From assembly GCF_014697425.1 (NCBI RefSeq), contig NZ_JACJRU010000012.1:1-64000 (forward strand): 64,000 bases of DNA, read 5' to 3'. A program made the position numbers and the translations under genes. This document shows positions 9,843 to 19,931 of the stretch, piece after piece. Below the pieces are notes generated by a model. The model saw only the letters and a list, made by a program, of their open reading frames with translations. It was not told the origin of the DNA and searched no databases. Source of the stretch: Nostoc sp. FACHB-110 (lineage in GTDB: Bacteria > Cyanobacteriota > Cyanobacteriia > Cyanobacteriales > Nostocaceae). Position 1 is the stretch's first letter. Every line of letters starts with the position of its first letter.

Positions 9843-10547
9843 TTACTCATTGGTAATAGGGGGAATAACAGTGGTAGATTGCTGCTGGCGTTGTTCGCGT
9901 TTTTTGCGATCTGCTGAGATCATGTCTGCCATGACTATCAGTGCTTGGGTCATTTTCTCTAAATTAGAGAGATAAAGTTCCAAATCCTTGTTGAGTTTTT
10001 CATCAGATAAATGCAAGCCAGCACTGATGGTTTTTAGTGCTTCAGTGCGTTGCTTTTCATCTTTCACTAAACCAGGATCGGACTGTTCTAATAAAGAGAA
10101 AATACCGATCGCAAATAAGCGATTGTATTTAAATTTAGTATTGCTGGCGATCGCTTGCAAATGACCTTGCAAATCAGAATCTTGATATAATTGGCTACTC
10201 TGGCTCAACCCAGCAATTAAATCGCTAACAGATAAGCTTTTCGCCAACGCTAGCAATCTTTCCGCATCTTGTCTATATCGCTGTGGATCTTGCTCTACAG
10301 CTTGACAGATAGCGTTAAAAATAGATTCTTTATCTCGTTCTGGTTGATAGCCTTGCATAAAGCGGTCAAAGGTGGTGACAACGCCCAAGGCATAAATGGG
10401 ATTGTAACTAAAATCAATATTTACTGATAGCAGATGCATTTCTACCATCAACTCTTCAACTACCCGGCGATAGATTGTGTTGATTGGCCGGGTATGGAGG
10501 GAGTAGAAAGTTCGCTTTGTGTCAGAGACAGTACGGACGTTATTCAC
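9843..10547 (-). CDS. thf1: Thylakoid formation protein Thf1/Psb29
   Basis: 234 residues beginning NNVRTVSDTKRTFYSLHTRPI, the family-typical N-terminus. The protein is all-helical and is known in cyanobacteria and plants to affect thylakoid biogenesis, FtsH protease stability and photosystem II turnover. Seen: RRVVEELMVEMHLLSVN, FSYNPIYALGVVTTFDRFM. A coiled-coil-like charged tail ends in ITNE. The start codon is GTG at 10547, without a clear ribosome-binding site. Confidence 0.93.
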   Translation of the reverse strand: MNNVRTVSDTKRTFYSLHTRPINTIYRRVVEELMVEMHLLSVNIDFSYNPIYALGVVTTFDRFMQGYQPERDKESIFNAICQAVEQDPQRYRQDAERLLALAKSLSVSDLIAGLSQSSQLYQDSDLQGHLQAIASNTKFKYNRLFAIGIFSLLEQSDPGLVKDEKQRTEALKTISAGLHLSDEKLNKDLELYLSNLEKMTQALIVMADMISADRKKREQRQQQSTTVIPPITNE

Positions 10548-10795
10548 AAAGAAATATTAAGAATATTAAGGGCGAAGTTATTTTATTGTCACTCTTAAAG
10601 GCTACTTTGCCAAGTTCGGGTTTCACATCAAAGAGTTTTACAAGGGTGTAAGGGTATAAGGGTGTAGGGATGTCAGGGTTTTGAGATTCCTAACTTCTTA
10701 AGGAAGTCGGGGATCTAGCTTCTCTAAGATTCTCGTAATTTAGAGCAAGGCTAAATGAGTAACAAATCCATTCCCTATTCCCCATTCCCTGACTA

Positions 10796-12964
10796 TTATG
10801 CTTTCCACAATGCCACTTGCTGCCTCACTTCCTGCATATCTAGATAATCGTGAGCAAAAGCTTTGCGTAGCAGTGAGTGGGGAATATATTGGTCGTATTT
10901 TTGCATTTCTGGAGCTTCTGCACTACTTACTAAATCTTCAGCCGAAATTCTTTGCTCACATAATGAAGCTATTTCAGCATAAATATCTTTAAATTTATTT
11001 TTTCCTACTTTCAATGTCAAATAATAAGGATTAACCCCACCCATACTGCTAATTTCTAAAGATTCACGGCAAAAATTATTAATCAATCTTTCTAACGTTC
11101 GATACGCAACTGTCCCCATCCAAGGGAAAATACAACATTTATTTTTTTCTAGCTGCACAATATTTTGTTTATCTAACCCAGCATTTTGGGCAAGTTGACG
11201 CATTGCTTGGATATTTTTTCTAGCATTAGGTTGCAAATAGCTATATTCTGTATCTTCTAATAAAACTTGGCGCATTCTTCGCAAAATTTTAGTATGAATT
11301 GTGCCACTACCACCACGCCAATAAACGTTAGCTTTCCCTTCTACTTGCTTGGCTAAGACTACTTTCTTTTTAAAATCAACTTCTAAAACTTCCCAAGTTC
11401 GGCCAGCTAAACCAAACTGATTTCCGACAAGTGGCGGTGTAACAATACTGCCAATTTCTGTTGTCCCTTGTTTAACTTTATATTCTTGATTGTCAGCAAA
11501 TACAGCATAAAACTGAAATTTACCGACTATTTTCTCGCCAGTTAAGCCCAAAATTAATTTACTTTGTTCAGTTTGCTGAATATGGTCAATATCAATTAAA
11601 TAACGTAGTAATAATTTAAAATCTTCTTTAGATATGGCAGCAAAAGCTGGTAAATTTAAAACTTGTTTAGCTAAAGCAGCAGGTGTTAATTCTTTTTCTG
11701 CCAATAGAATACTCATGGTTTGGTGATAAAGCAAACTCAAAGGATATTGCAAAGGTTTTATCGGTTCAATCCAACGTTCTTCTAAATAAAGTTGAATAAT
11801 AGCAATACACTGTAATAATTGCCAAGAAATTTGCTCTGGTAAATATGCTGCTGATAAAGGTTCTGCTTGCACACACACAAAGCGCATATCAGCCGCAGTA
11901 CCTCTTCTACCAGCGCGTCCTAATCTTTGTAAAAAACTGGCTACAGATAAGGGTGATTCTAACTGAATGACTCGCTCTAAATGACCGATATCTATGCCTA
12001 ATTCTAGAGTTAAGGTGGCAGATGTAACTGCGGCTTGATGAGGTTCGCGCATCGCATTTTCCGCAGCTTGTCGCAAACTTGCTGAGATACTGCCGTGATG
12101 AACATGATATATATCAGGCTGCGCTTGTTCTGTGGCAATTTGGCGCAAAGACGCAATCACAGATTCAGTTTGCGTGCGATTGTTAGCAAATATCAAACAT
12201 TTTTTACCTTGGCTAAGATTAAACAGATAATTATCATAAGCTTCGGCTGAATTAATATCATCACGCCGATAAAAATGCTCGACAGCGAGTTTAATTTGGC
12301 GTTTACCTACTTCAACTTTGGGAGTAATAACTTGTTTGTCAGTTCCAGAACGCAACCAATCTTCGGCTAATGAATAATCGCCTAAAGTTGCTGATAAACC
12401 GATGCGACGTGGTTGTTTTTGAATGGCATTAGCTAAACGCTGTAATTGACAGATAACCTGACAACCGCGTTCGGAACCCATGAAGGCATGAATTTCATCA
12501 ATAACCACAAATTTCAATTCACCAAATAAACGTACTAAGTCGTGATGTTTATTTATTAATAAACTTTCTAAAGATTCTGGTGTGATTTGTAAAATGCCTT
12601 GAGGATTTTTAACTAACTTATTTTTGCGACTTTGAGCAACATCACCATGCCAATGATAAACAGGAATATCAGATAATTTGAGTAGGTCGTTGAGGCGTTC
12701 AAATTGGTCATTAATTAAAGCTTTGATCGGGCCAATATATAATGCCCCGATTGTATTTGTAGGATGATTGTGTAATACAGTTAAAATTGGTAAAAATGCG
12801 GCTTCGGTTTTGCCTGCAGCTGTCGCGGCTGCAACTAATAAATGAGCATCTGTGTCGAAAATTACCTGACAAGCAGCCTCTTGCACTGGTCTTAATTCAG
12901 TCCAGTTGTGATGGTATATGTATTCTTGGATGAAGGGTGCAAGTCTGTTGAAGGCTGCGCTCAT
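10796..12964 (-). CDS. Lhr-like DEAD/DEAH-box superfamily 2 helicase
   Basis: 722 residues with a complete helicase motif set: AATAAGKTE (motif I, near residue 43), PIKALINDQ (Ia), TPESLESL (Ib), DEIHAF (II), LSATLG (III), FANNRTQTES (IV), ATLTLELGIDIG (V) and LQRLGRAGRRG (VI). DEIH together with this overall order resembles Lhr/helicase-308-type proteins. The C-terminal ~300 residues hold a winged-helix-like part and further unassigned domains. No partner genes for a Druantia-type or other known defence system lie next to it, so a housekeeping DNA/RNA repair role is as likely. Confidence 0.85.
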   Translation of the reverse strand: MSAAFNRLAPFIQEYIYHHNWTELRPVQEAACQVIFDTDAHLLVAAATAAGKTEAAFLPILTVLHNHPTNTIGALYIGPIKALINDQFERLNDLLKLSDIPVYHWHGDVAQSRKNKLVKNPQGILQITPESLESLLINKHHDLVRLFGELKFVVIDEIHAFMGSERGCQVICQLQRLANAIQKQPRRIGLSATLGDYSLAEDWLRSGTDKQVITPKVEVGKRQIKLAVEHFYRRDDINSAEAYDNYLFNLSQGKKCLIFANNRTQTESVIASLRQIATEQAQPDIYHVHHGSISASLRQAAENAMREPHQAAVTSATLTLELGIDIGHLERVIQLESPLSVASFLQRLGRAGRRGTAADMRFVCVQAEPLSAAYLPEQISWQLLQCIAIIQLYLEERWIEPIKPLQYPLSLLYHQTMSILLAEKELTPAALAKQVLNLPAFAAISKEDFKLLLRYLIDIDHIQQTEQSKLILGLTGEKIVGKFQFYAVFADNQEYKVKQGTTEIGSIVTPPLVGNQFGLAGRTWEVLEVDFKKKVVLAKQVEGKANVYWRGGSGTIHTKILRRMRQVLLEDTEYSYLQPNARKNIQAMRQLAQNAGLDKQNIVQLEKNKCCIFPWMGTVAYRTLERLINNFCRESLEISSMGGVNPYYLTLKVGKNKFKDIYAEIASLCEQRISAEDLVSSAEAPEMQKYDQYIPHSLLRKAFAHDYLDMQEVRQQVALWKA

Positions 12965-13101
12965 GTTAAGTATTTAAGCGGAAACAATTTGCTATTTTAT
13001 AGCAAGTAAAGACGGCGATCGCTTGATCATCTGAGAAATAGAATGACGTAAAAATAAAATAAATAAAAAACGAACCACCCAGACACAGAGTACACAGAGT
13101 A

Positions 13102-14112
13102 ATGAAAGCTTACGAAATCCAAAGTAATGCGGGTCTTGATGCGCTGAAGTTAGGTGATCAGCCTCAACCCCAACCAGGAAACGGACAAGTGCTGGTGAAA
13201 GTCAGGGCAACATCCCTAAATTATCGTGATTTAATGGTGGCGGAGGGAAGTTACGGTGCTGTGTCATATCCACTGATTCCCATGTCTGACGGCGCGGGGG
13301 AAGTTGTCGCGGTGGGAGAAGGTGTGACACGAGTGAAAATAGGCGATCGCGTGGCGGCAATTTTCTTCCAAAATTGGATTGATGGAGCTTTAACCAGGGA
13401 GAAGATGAAATCTGATTTGGGTGGCGGGATTGATGGAATGTTGGCTGAATATGTCGTCTTAAATCAAGATGGGTTAGTTATCTTACCCGATCATCTTTCT
13501 TATACGGAAGGCGCAACTTTACCTTGTGCGGCGGTGACAGCTTGGCACGCTTTGGTTACTAAGGGCAATGTGAGTGCAGGTGATACTGTATTGTTACTGG
13601 GGACTGGGGGCGTGTCGATATTTGCCCTGCAATTTGCTAAGATGCACGGTGCAAAAGTGATAATTACTTCTAGCAGTGATGAGAAGTTAGCCCAAGCAAA
13701 AAAACTCGGTGCAGATGAAACTATAAATTACACAACTACACCCGATTGGGAAAAGCAAGTTTATGAATTAACAAATCGCACTGGTGTAGACCACGTTGTC
13801 GAAGTTGGTGGTGCAGGTACTTTGCCAAAATCACTACAAGCCGTCCGCATTGGGGGAGGAGTGAGTTTAATCGGTGTGCTGTCTGGGAAAGGTAGAGACA
13901 TTGATCCGATGCCAATATTATTTAAGAGTATTACCTTGCAGGGAATTTATGTTGGCAGTCGAGAAATGTTTGAAACTATGAATCAGGCGATATCTCAGCA
14001 GAAAATTTACCCAATCATCGATTTAGTTTTTCCGTTCTCAGCCGCCCCAGAAGCCTATCGTTATCTCAAAAATGCCTCTCACTTTGGCAAGGTTGTGATT
14101 GAAATTGATTAA
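13102..14112 (+). CDS. Zinc-independent MDR oxidoreductase (quinone-oxidoreductase-like)
   Basis: 336 residues of the medium-chain dehydrogenase/reductase superfamily. The GroES-like N-terminal domain has SLNYRDLMV where zinc alcohol dehydrogenases carry the catalytic Cys, so it is of the zinc-less quinone-oxidoreductase type. The Rossmann motif is LLLGTGGVSIFALQFAK with GAKVIITSSSDEK following, which suits NADP(H) binding. SHFGKVVIEID is the typical C-terminus. Substrate unknown. Confidence 0.85.
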   Translation: MKAYEIQSNAGLDALKLGDQPQPQPGNGQVLVKVRATSLNYRDLMVAEGSYGAVSYPLIPMSDGAGEVVAVGEGVTRVKIGDRVAAIFFQNWIDGALTREKMKSDLGGGIDGMLAEYVVLNQDGLVILPDHLSYTEGATLPCAAVTAWHALVTKGNVSAGDTVLLLGTGGVSIFALQFAKMHGAKVIITSSSDEKLAQAKKLGADETINYTTTPDWEKQVYELTNRTGVDHVVEVGGAGTLPKSLQAVRIGGGVSLIGVLSGKGRDIDPMPILFKSITLQGIYVGSREMFETMNQAISQQKIYPIIDLVFPFSAAPEAYRYLKNASHFGKVVIEID

Positions 14113-14168
14113 TTTTCCAGCAAAAACCTTAGAATAATCAACAGTATTGCAATCTGTAACAAAAATTT

Positions 14169-14426
14169 ATGCCTCCTCGTTGGCCTCGCAAACCCGATCG
14201 CACTGATCCTGAGTTCCGCAAATTAGATGACAGAATGAATTTTGCTGTTCATGTCGCTGTGGCTGCAACTATCAATTCTGGCTTGTGGTTCTTTCATATT
14301 CTGAAGTCAACTGATTGGCCTTGGTTGCCTTTGTTGACGACAGGTTGGGTAATAGTATTGTTGCTGCATCTAATTTATATTGCGGCGATCGCTAACTATT
14401 CATCCACTCCGCCTAAATCCACCTGA
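14169..14426 (+). CDS. Small 2TM-domain membrane protein
   Basis: 85 residues: a basic, proline-rich N-terminus (PPRWPRKPDRTDPEF), then two membrane helices at about residues 25-47 and 54-76, with a tryptophan-rich link (STDWPWLPL). It resembles the 2TM domain proteins seen singly or fused to other domains in cyanobacteria. Function unknown. It follows the oxidoreductase gene by 56 bases on the same strand and may be cotranscribed. Confidence 0.7.
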   Translation: MPPRWPRKPDRTDPEFRKLDDRMNFAVHVAVAATINSGLWFFHILKSTDWPWLPLLTTGWVIVLLLHLIYIAAIANYSSTPPKST

Positions 14427-14545
14427 AGATGGACACCTAAGGCAAGGGCATTGTAACCTGTGGCAGTAGAGTTAGCTTCATTAATTGAGCGATAATAATA
14501 TATGAGCTTAGAGCTAAGGCTCTTTCTTAAGATAGGGTAAATTTT

Positions 14546-14854
14546 ATGGCTAAAACTAACACCTCAGAATTACTAGAAGCCCTAGCCTCTGAAATTGGCG
14601 ACAATATCTATATCGATATTGCTAAGTGGCATCTTTATTTATCTAATGCCAAATTACATACAGTTGTTGCCGAACAACTGTATCCTTTAATTACTTCTAA
14701 TTCTGTGAATGAAGACCGCGTAATTAAAGTGTTAGAATCGATACCCGTCAAAATCGGCGGTGGCAGAAGAGAATTGGCACTAATTGACTTACTTCCGCTC
14801 CAATGCCAAGTAAATTTAGTTGATATTTTAGAGAGATTTCAACGCGAACTCTAA
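14546..14854 (+). CDS. Conserved cyanobacterial protein (DUF3181-like)
   Basis: 102 residues, soluble and probably helical. The sequence NIYIDIAKWHLYLSNAKLH, with IPVKIGGGRRELALIDLLP near the C-terminus, matches my recollection of the DUF3181 family, which is restricted mainly to cyanobacteria and chloroplast lineages. No catalytic motif is visible. It is the first of three small genes on the same strand that may form an operon. Confidence 0.7.
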   Translation: MAKTNTSELLEALASEIGDNIYIDIAKWHLYLSNAKLHTVVAEQLYPLITSNSVNEDRVIKVLESIPVKIGGGRRELALIDLLPLQCQVNLVDILERFQREL

Positions 14855-14918
14855 TTTTTAGGCTCAAATTTCTTCCATAAACTTTTTTATCACACCCCTG
14901 TTGTTAGGAGTGAAATAT

Positions 14919-15134
14919 ATGCCTGTCCATGAGTTTCATGATGAATACACTCTGGCAGAAACAGCAGATAAATTAGGACAACAAGCTTTGAAGTTAAAGT
15001 TAATTCCTAGCTTTGTCGTACGTTATTTTGCCGATAGTAGAGAATACTACATACATAACGAAGAATCTCAACTGCTTACGCCAGAAGAAGCATATCTGTA
15101 CTTTAAAAAATTAATCGAAAGTTCAACCAAGTAA
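14919..15134 (+). CDS. Small hypothetical protein
   Basis: 71 residues from the ATG at 14919, chosen over an upstream TTG (14901) because TTAGGAG lies at 14904-14910, eight bases before the ATG. Acidic, mixed alpha/beta character, with FVVRYFADSREYYIHNEESQ suggesting a beta hairpin followed by the helical TPEEAYLYFKKLIE. I do not recognise the family. Confidence 0.6.
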   Translation: MPVHEFHDEYTLAETADKLGQQALKLKLIPSFVVRYFADSREYYIHNEESQLLTPEEAYLYFKKLIESSTK

Positions 15135-15191
15135 GCTTTTGAATATCAAAGTTCGATGAAAAGTTAATAATTAATTCTGGAGGTTAAATCC

Positions 15192-15401
15192 GTGTTATTA
15201 CAAGTTAAAGATACCAGTGATTTAGTTAAAATTAACAATATTCAGGAATTAATCGATCCGAATATTGATACAGTTAATGCACAAGACCAACAAGGTCAAG
15301 AAGAACAACAACCAGAATCTTTTAAAAAAGCAAATTTGGTGTTTCCTTCCGGCGAAAGTCTACCTCGCTGTTGGGTAGATGCTGAATATCGCAACAGTTA
15401 A
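15192..15401 (+). CDS. Small hypothetical protein, GTG start
   Basis: 69 residues starting at a GTG, supported by a TGGAGG site at 15178-15183. Gln/Glu-rich middle (QDQQGQEEQQPES) and a C-terminal segment LVFPSGESLPRCWVDAEYRNS. No family recognised; sits between the preceding small gene and a clear terminator, so probably the last gene of the small operon. Confidence 0.6.
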   Translation: MLLQVKDTSDLVKINNIQELIDPNIDTVNAQDQQGQEEQQPESFKKANLVFPSGESLPRCWVDAEYRNS

Positions 15402-15440
15402 AGTTTTTCGATAGGGCAATTACAGCTTTCCAAAAACTGC

Positions 15441-15468
15441 TAAAGGGCGTACAAATGTACGCCCTTTA
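15441..15468 (+). terminator. Strong hairpin terminator (possibly bidirectional)
   Basis: A perfect inverted repeat TAAAGGGCGTAC / GTACGCCCTTTA with a four-base loop lies 40 bases after the stop of the 69-residue gene. The 3' T tract is short. Confidence 0.65.
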
Positions 15469-15644
15469 TGTGTGCAGATAAATATATCGCACCACAGAGG
15501 ACACTGAGAAATAAGAGTTTTAGAGATTTTTGTCAGTCCTATTATGAATGGGTTCTGGTTGGAGTACGATGATTGAAGCATTATTCCTAAAATTAATGCT
15601 GGTGGTGTGTTAAGAGTTAACGGGATTGGGGAATTCAAAAGATT

Positions 15645-16586
15645 ATGAGTCAGGTTTCTAGACAAAAAACTTCTGTTGTTCGCGGTAACTGGCTTTACGC
15701 TTTTTGGAAATTCTCTCGCCCACATACCATTATCGGTACAAGTTTAAGCGTATTTGGTTTATATTTAGTTGCTTTCGCTGTCACCTCAAGTGAATTTGCT
15801 ACTAGCCAATTAATTTCTGTTTTAGGTGCGTGGCTTGCTTGTATGTGCGGTAATGTTTATATTGTGGGATTAAATCAACTCGAAGATGTAGAAATTGACA
15901 AGATTAATAAACCCCATTTACCCCTAGCTTCAGGAGAATTTTCGCGCCGACAAGGGCAATTGATTGTAGCTATTACAGGGATTTTAGCATTAGTAATTGC
16001 ATGGTTAACAGGCCCTTTTTTGTTTGGCATGGTAGCTATCAGTTTAGTAATTGGTACTGCTTATTCTTTACCGCCAATTCGCTTAAAGCAATTTCCCTTT
16101 TGGGCGGCTGTGTGTATTTTTTCAGTGCGGGGAACAATTGTAAATTTAGGCTTGTTTCTCCACTTTAATTGGTTGTTACAAAGTAAACAAACAATTCCGG
16201 CTGTGGTGTGGGTGCTAACTGTATTTATCTTAGTATTTACCTTTGCGATCGCAATTTTTAAAGATATCCCCGACATAGAAGGCGATCGCCAGTACAATAT
16301 CACTACCTTCACAATTCAACTAGGGCCGCAAGCTGTATTTAACATGGCACTTTGGGTACTCACCGTTTGCTATCTAGGAATGGTGTTAGCAGGTGTGCTG
16401 CGTCTAGAAGGGGTGAATTCAGTATTTTTGGTGATAACGCACTTATTATTGTTGTGTGGGATGTGGTTTAGAAGTTTAGCGGTAGACTTACATGATAAAA
16501 GTGCGATCGCTCAATTCTATCAATTTATTTGGAAGTTATTTTTCTTAGAATATCTCATATTCCCCATCGCCTGTTTGTTAGCTTAA
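15645..16586 (+). CDS. hpt: Homogentisate phytyltransferase
   Basis: A 313-residue UbiA-family prenyltransferase, probably joining phytyl diphosphate to homogentisate in tocopherol (vitamin E) synthesis at the plasma or thylakoid membrane. It has about eight to nine membrane helices. Two Asp-rich motifs are visible: NQLEDVEIDKINKPHLPLAS (prenyl-diphosphate/Mg site 1) and KDIPDIEGDRQYN (site 2). WKFSRPHTIIGTSLS is the usual N-terminus. The call over other UbiA enzymes rests on this resemblance to the cyanobacterial Slr1736 type. Confidence 0.88.
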   Translation: MSQVSRQKTSVVRGNWLYAFWKFSRPHTIIGTSLSVFGLYLVAFAVTSSEFATSQLISVLGAWLACMCGNVYIVGLNQLEDVEIDKINKPHLPLASGEFSRRQGQLIVAITGILALVIAWLTGPFLFGMVAISLVIGTAYSLPPIRLKQFPFWAAVCIFSVRGTIVNLGLFLHFNWLLQSKQTIPAVVWVLTVFILVFTFAIAIFKDIPDIEGDRQYNITTFTIQLGPQAVFNMALWVLTVCYLGMVLAGVLRLEGVNSVFLVITHLLLLCGMWFRSLAVDLHDKSAIAQFYQFIWKLFFLEYLIFPIACLLA

Positions 16587-16590
16587 AACC

Positions 16591-17061
16591 ATGTTTGATA
16601 ATTTGAATGCCATTGATATTTTTGCCATTTTAGTAGTCGTTATTAGTATTTTTTTTCTGGGTTACTTTGCTTGGAAAACCTTAATTACCGCCAACTACTT
16701 CCAAAAAGGAGTTAATCTTTATCAGCAAAAAGACTATCAAGGTGCAGAAGCAGCCTTCCGCCAAGTAATTGCTATCAACTCTACAAACGATGTAGTGCGC
16801 TTATTTTTAGGCGATGTTTTATCTCAACAAGGCAAAATAACTGAAGCCACAGAATTATTTCAGGAAGTTATGCAGCGCAGTCCCAAAAATCCTGAAGCTT
16901 ATTTGCGTTTAGCTAATGTTTTAATTCAGCAAAATCAGCCAGACGCAGCAAAAAATAACTTAGAAAAAGCCCAAGAATTATTTCAAAAACAACGCCGCCC
17001 CGAAAAAGCTCAAAAAATTGCTCAACTATTAGCACAAATTAATGCCAAATCAACTAAGTGA
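16591..17061 (+). CDS. Membrane-anchored TPR protein
   Basis: 156 residues: one N-terminal membrane helix (about residues 9-30, IFAILVVVISIFFLGYFAWK), then three TPR-like units, for example KGVNLYQQKDYQGAEAAFRQVIAINS and AYLRLANVLIQQNQPDAAKNNLEKAQELF. It starts four bases after the hpt stop, so the two are probably cotranscribed; whether it assists the prenyltransferase is unknown. Confidence 0.8.
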   Translation: MFDNLNAIDIFAILVVVISIFFLGYFAWKTLITANYFQKGVNLYQQKDYQGAEAAFRQVIAINSTNDVVRLFLGDVLSQQGKITEATELFQEVMQRSPKNPEAYLRLANVLIQQNQPDAAKNNLEKAQELFQKQRRPEKAQKIAQLLAQINAKSTK

Positions 17062-17130
17062 TAATTCCCAAATCCATATACAAAACACAAACACTCTTCC
17101 TCTACTTATAGTGACCAATCAGGGTTATGC

Positions 17131-19014
17131 TCAAGATGGATGAAAGTAATCGTAAATTTCCTGTGCTAGTCTTGGCCCAATTCCCGGAACTTCTGCCAGT
17201 TGTGCAGTTGTAGCTTGGCGAATATAATCGACTGAGCGAAAATGCCCTAACAGTTGCTTTTGTCGATGATGTCCTAATCCTGGTATTTCATCTAAACGCG
17301 ATCGCCTCAGTTTATCACTGCGTTGTTGCCGATGGAAACTCACGGCAAACCGATGCGCTTCATCTCGTAACCGTCGCAGTAATTGTACTCCTGGTTGTTC
17401 TGCGTCAGTTTGTAAAGGTTGTGACTCGCCTGGGAGAAATATCTCCTCGCGCTGTTTTGCCAAACTCACAACTCGCAAGTCTTCTAACAAATTCATCTCT
17501 TGCAACACAGCCACAACAGATGATAACTGGCCTTTTCCGCCATCAATCATAATTAAATCAGGCCAGTCAGGATTTCCCGCGCGCTGCATTTGTGAATCTT
17601 CGCTATACTTGCGAAATCGCCGTTGAATGACTTCGGCTAAACTCGCAAAATCATCTGAGTGTCCAATTGTCACCGTCGGATTTTTAATCTTGTAATGACG
17701 ATAATATTGCTTTGCTGGTAAACCATCGATAAATACAACTTGCGAAGCGACAGCATTAGAACCTTGAATGTGAGAAATATCGTACCCTTCAATGCGGTGG
17801 GGTAAGTCAGGTAAATCGAGAATCTCAGCTAAATCTTGCATAGCTTGAGTATTGCGATCGCCCAATTTTTGCATTCTTTGTAATTCGTATTGGGCATTAC
17901 GCTCTACCATCTCAATTAATTCTGCCTTAGTTTGCCGCTGCGGAGCTAAAATCGTCACTTTTCTTCCCTTATGCTGAGTTAAAACATCCGCTAAAATTTC
18001 CGCGTCGGGTAACTCATGCTGTACCAAAATCTCCGCCGGAATTTCCACCGCATCGGCAGTTTGGTAATGCTCTTCCAAAACGCGTTGTAAAATCGCACCT
18101 GGTTCAGCCTGTGCATCAGCCACAAACGCCAAGCGTCCCACCAATTGCCCAGCCCGAATTTGAAATAATTGAATGCAGGCGTGTTGAGTGTCGGCAGCCA
18201 ACGCTATCGCATCGCGCGAAATCGTATCATCTGGTAAGGATACTTTTTGATCTGCCGTCAGAGATTTTAACCCAGAAATTTGATCGCGTATCCGCGCCGC
18301 CGACTCAAAATTTAACGCCTCAGCAGCTTTTTGCATTTGTTCAGTCAAAATATCAATTAATTCCTGGGTACGTCCTTGAAATACCATCGCCACTTTCTGC
18401 ACAGTTTTGCGGTATTCTTCGGGTGAAATTAACTGTTGACACACACCAGGACAACGCCCCATATCATAATTCAAACAAGGACGGTCTTTGAAAAGTGGTT
18501 GCGGCCTTTGGCGCAGCGCAAATATGCGTTTACTAATACGTAAGATTTCCCGTAACAAGCCTGTATCTGTATAAGGGCCGTAGAACTTATCTTTTTCTTT
18601 ACCTAATTGGCGTTTGCGCGTGATGAAGATGCGCGGATAGTCTTCTGACCAAGTGATGCAGACATAAGGATATTTTTTATCATCCTTGAGCAGTACATTA
18701 AAGTATGGCTGATGCTGCTTAATTAAATTGGCTTCCAACGCCAAAGCTTCGGCTTCGGTATCGGTGACAATAAATTCAATTTCTGTCACTTGTCTGGCCA
18801 TTGTGGCGATGCGTTCGCTTTTAGTGTAGCCTTCGCGGAAATAGGAACGCACACGCGATCGCAATTTTCGTGATTTACCTATATATATAATGCGATCGCT
18901 GCTATCTCGCATGAAATAAACCCCTGGTTCTGGTGGTATTTCAGCTAGACGGCTTTCCAATCGTTCTGGGTCTTTAACCAGTGGTAGTATTTGAGCAGAT
19001 GTTTTCACAACCAA
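17131..19014 (-). CDS. uvrC: UvrABC excinuclease subunit C
   Basis: Dual-incision nuclease of nucleotide excision repair, 627 residues, normal length. Domains: GIY-YIG nuclease ([29 protein letters not shown], about residues 31-60), a Cys-containing segment [18 protein letters not shown], a UVR domain that binds UvrB near residue 215-250 ([13 protein letters not shown]), an RNase H-like second nuclease domain ([32 protein letters not shown]), and two helix-hairpin-helix motifs at the end ([32 protein letters not shown]). The start is either TTG at 19014 or GTG at 19008. Confidence 0.96.
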   Translation of the reverse strand: MVVKTSAQILPLVKDPERLESRLAEIPPEPGVYFMRDSSDRIIYIGKSRKLRSRVRSYFREGYTKSERIATMARQVTEIEFIVTDTEAEALALEANLIKQHQPYFNVLLKDDKKYPYVCITWSEDYPRIFITRKRQLGKEKDKFYGPYTDTGLLREILRISKRIFALRQRPQPLFKDRPCLNYDMGRCPGVCQQLISPEEYRKTVQKVAMVFQGRTQELIDILTEQMQKAAEALNFESAARIRDQISGLKSLTADQKVSLPDDTISRDAIALAADTQHACIQLFQIRAGQLVGRLAFVADAQAEPGAILQRVLEEHYQTADAVEIPAEILVQHELPDAEILADVLTQHKGRKVTILAPQRQTKAELIEMVERNAQYELQRMQKLGDRNTQAMQDLAEILDLPDLPHRIEGYDISHIQGSNAVASQVVFIDGLPAKQYYRHYKIKNPTVTIGHSDDFASLAEVIQRRFRKYSEDSQMQRAGNPDWPDLIMIDGGKGQLSSVVAVLQEMNLLEDLRVVSLAKQREEIFLPGESQPLQTDAEQPGVQLLRRLRDEAHRFAVSFHRQQRSDKLRRSRLDEIPGLGHHRQKQLLGHFRSVDYIRQATTAQLAEVPGIGPRLAQEIYDYFHPS

Positions 19015-19095
19015 GTTTAGGTAATTTTACGTTTTTACCTATTTCTATTTTAAAAATAAATAAACTTTTTGTGTGAATTCTATGACTCAAGTAGA

Positions 19096-19518
19096 TTAAA
19101 TACAGCAGTAAGCCAATTCTTCTTGCATTGTCTTGATTAACACTGTCAGATTTATTGGTTTTACTAAATAACGCTTTGCTCCTAAATTCAGAGCTCGCTC
19201 TTGATCGGCTTTAAAAGCAAATGCTGAAACTACAATAACGGGAATTTTTGATAAATTTGGGTGTTTTTGAATTTGCTCTAATATCCAATAACCATCAAGC
19301 ACTGGCAGCTTTAAATCTAACAACATTAAATCTGGTTGGAATTTTTCTGCAGTTGAAAAGAAAGTTGTCCCATTTGATAAGCTTTTGACATTGTACCCAC
19401 AGTAACTCAGATAGTCACTTAGCAACATTCGATTTATGTCATTATCTTCGACAAGTAAAACTTTTTTCAGCGAGTTTGAATGTAATTGTCTATCTACTGT
19501 GAGTAATTGAGGTGTCAT
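19096..19518 (-). CDS. CheY-like response regulator, receiver domain only
   Basis: 140 residues forming a single receiver domain with an N-terminal extension of about 18 residues. The acidic pocket is E24/D25, the phosphoacceptor is D68 (LMLLDLKLPVLDG), VSAFAF holds the conserved Ser, and YLVKPIN the Lys. No output domain is attached and no kinase gene is adjacent, so it must work with a kinase encoded elsewhere. Confidence 0.92.
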   Translation of the reverse strand: MTPQLLTVDRQLHSNSLKKVLLVEDNDINRMLLSDYLSYCGYNVKSLSNGTTFFSTAEKFQPDLMLLDLKLPVLDGYWILEQIQKHPNLSKIPVIVVSAFAFKADQERALNLGAKRYLVKPINLTVLIKTMQEELAYCCI

Positions 19519-19931
19519 TGTTAATTAAGATTATTTGCCACTATGCAGGACTATGCTCATACCGTTAAATTAAATTTTTTTCTATAAATCAGGTAAAAAT
19601 ATTTAAGTTTTACTTATACTAAAAATTTTTGTTATAGCATTGTTTGGATATTACTACTTGCTAACTTTTAATAAATAATATTATTGTGATTTTTTGAAAA
19701 AAATTAACAATGAATTAATATTTGCTTGATATTTGCTAAGTTTTAGCCACCTATATTGTGTAATTAACCCAAAAGTTTTTTTTGACTAATTGTAAAGTAA
19801 ATATACTTAAATTTGTACACATTATCGTTACTAAAAACAATAGTAATCATACAGGGTAAGTATGAAGATTGTGTAAAAAAAAAGGAGCAATTCTGCTCCT
19901 TGACTTCTTCTCTAGAATGGAAACCTTAGTC
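19519..19931. other. AT-rich intergenic region
   Basis: About 410 bases, very A/T-rich, without a plausible gene. It holds the promoter of the response regulator (minus strand) and the terminator of the PEP-CTERM gene. Confidence 0.6.
19875..19902 (-). terminator. Terminator of the 19.9-kb PEP-CTERM gene
   Basis: Read on the minus strand: AAGGAGCA, loop GAAT, TGCTCCTT, then nine T. It lies 30 bases downstream of the gene ending at 19932. Confidence 0.85.

Noticed and set aside
10796..12964. Druantia- or other defence-helicase system
   Set aside because: The helicase resembles Lhr types, but no companion defence genes adjoin it.
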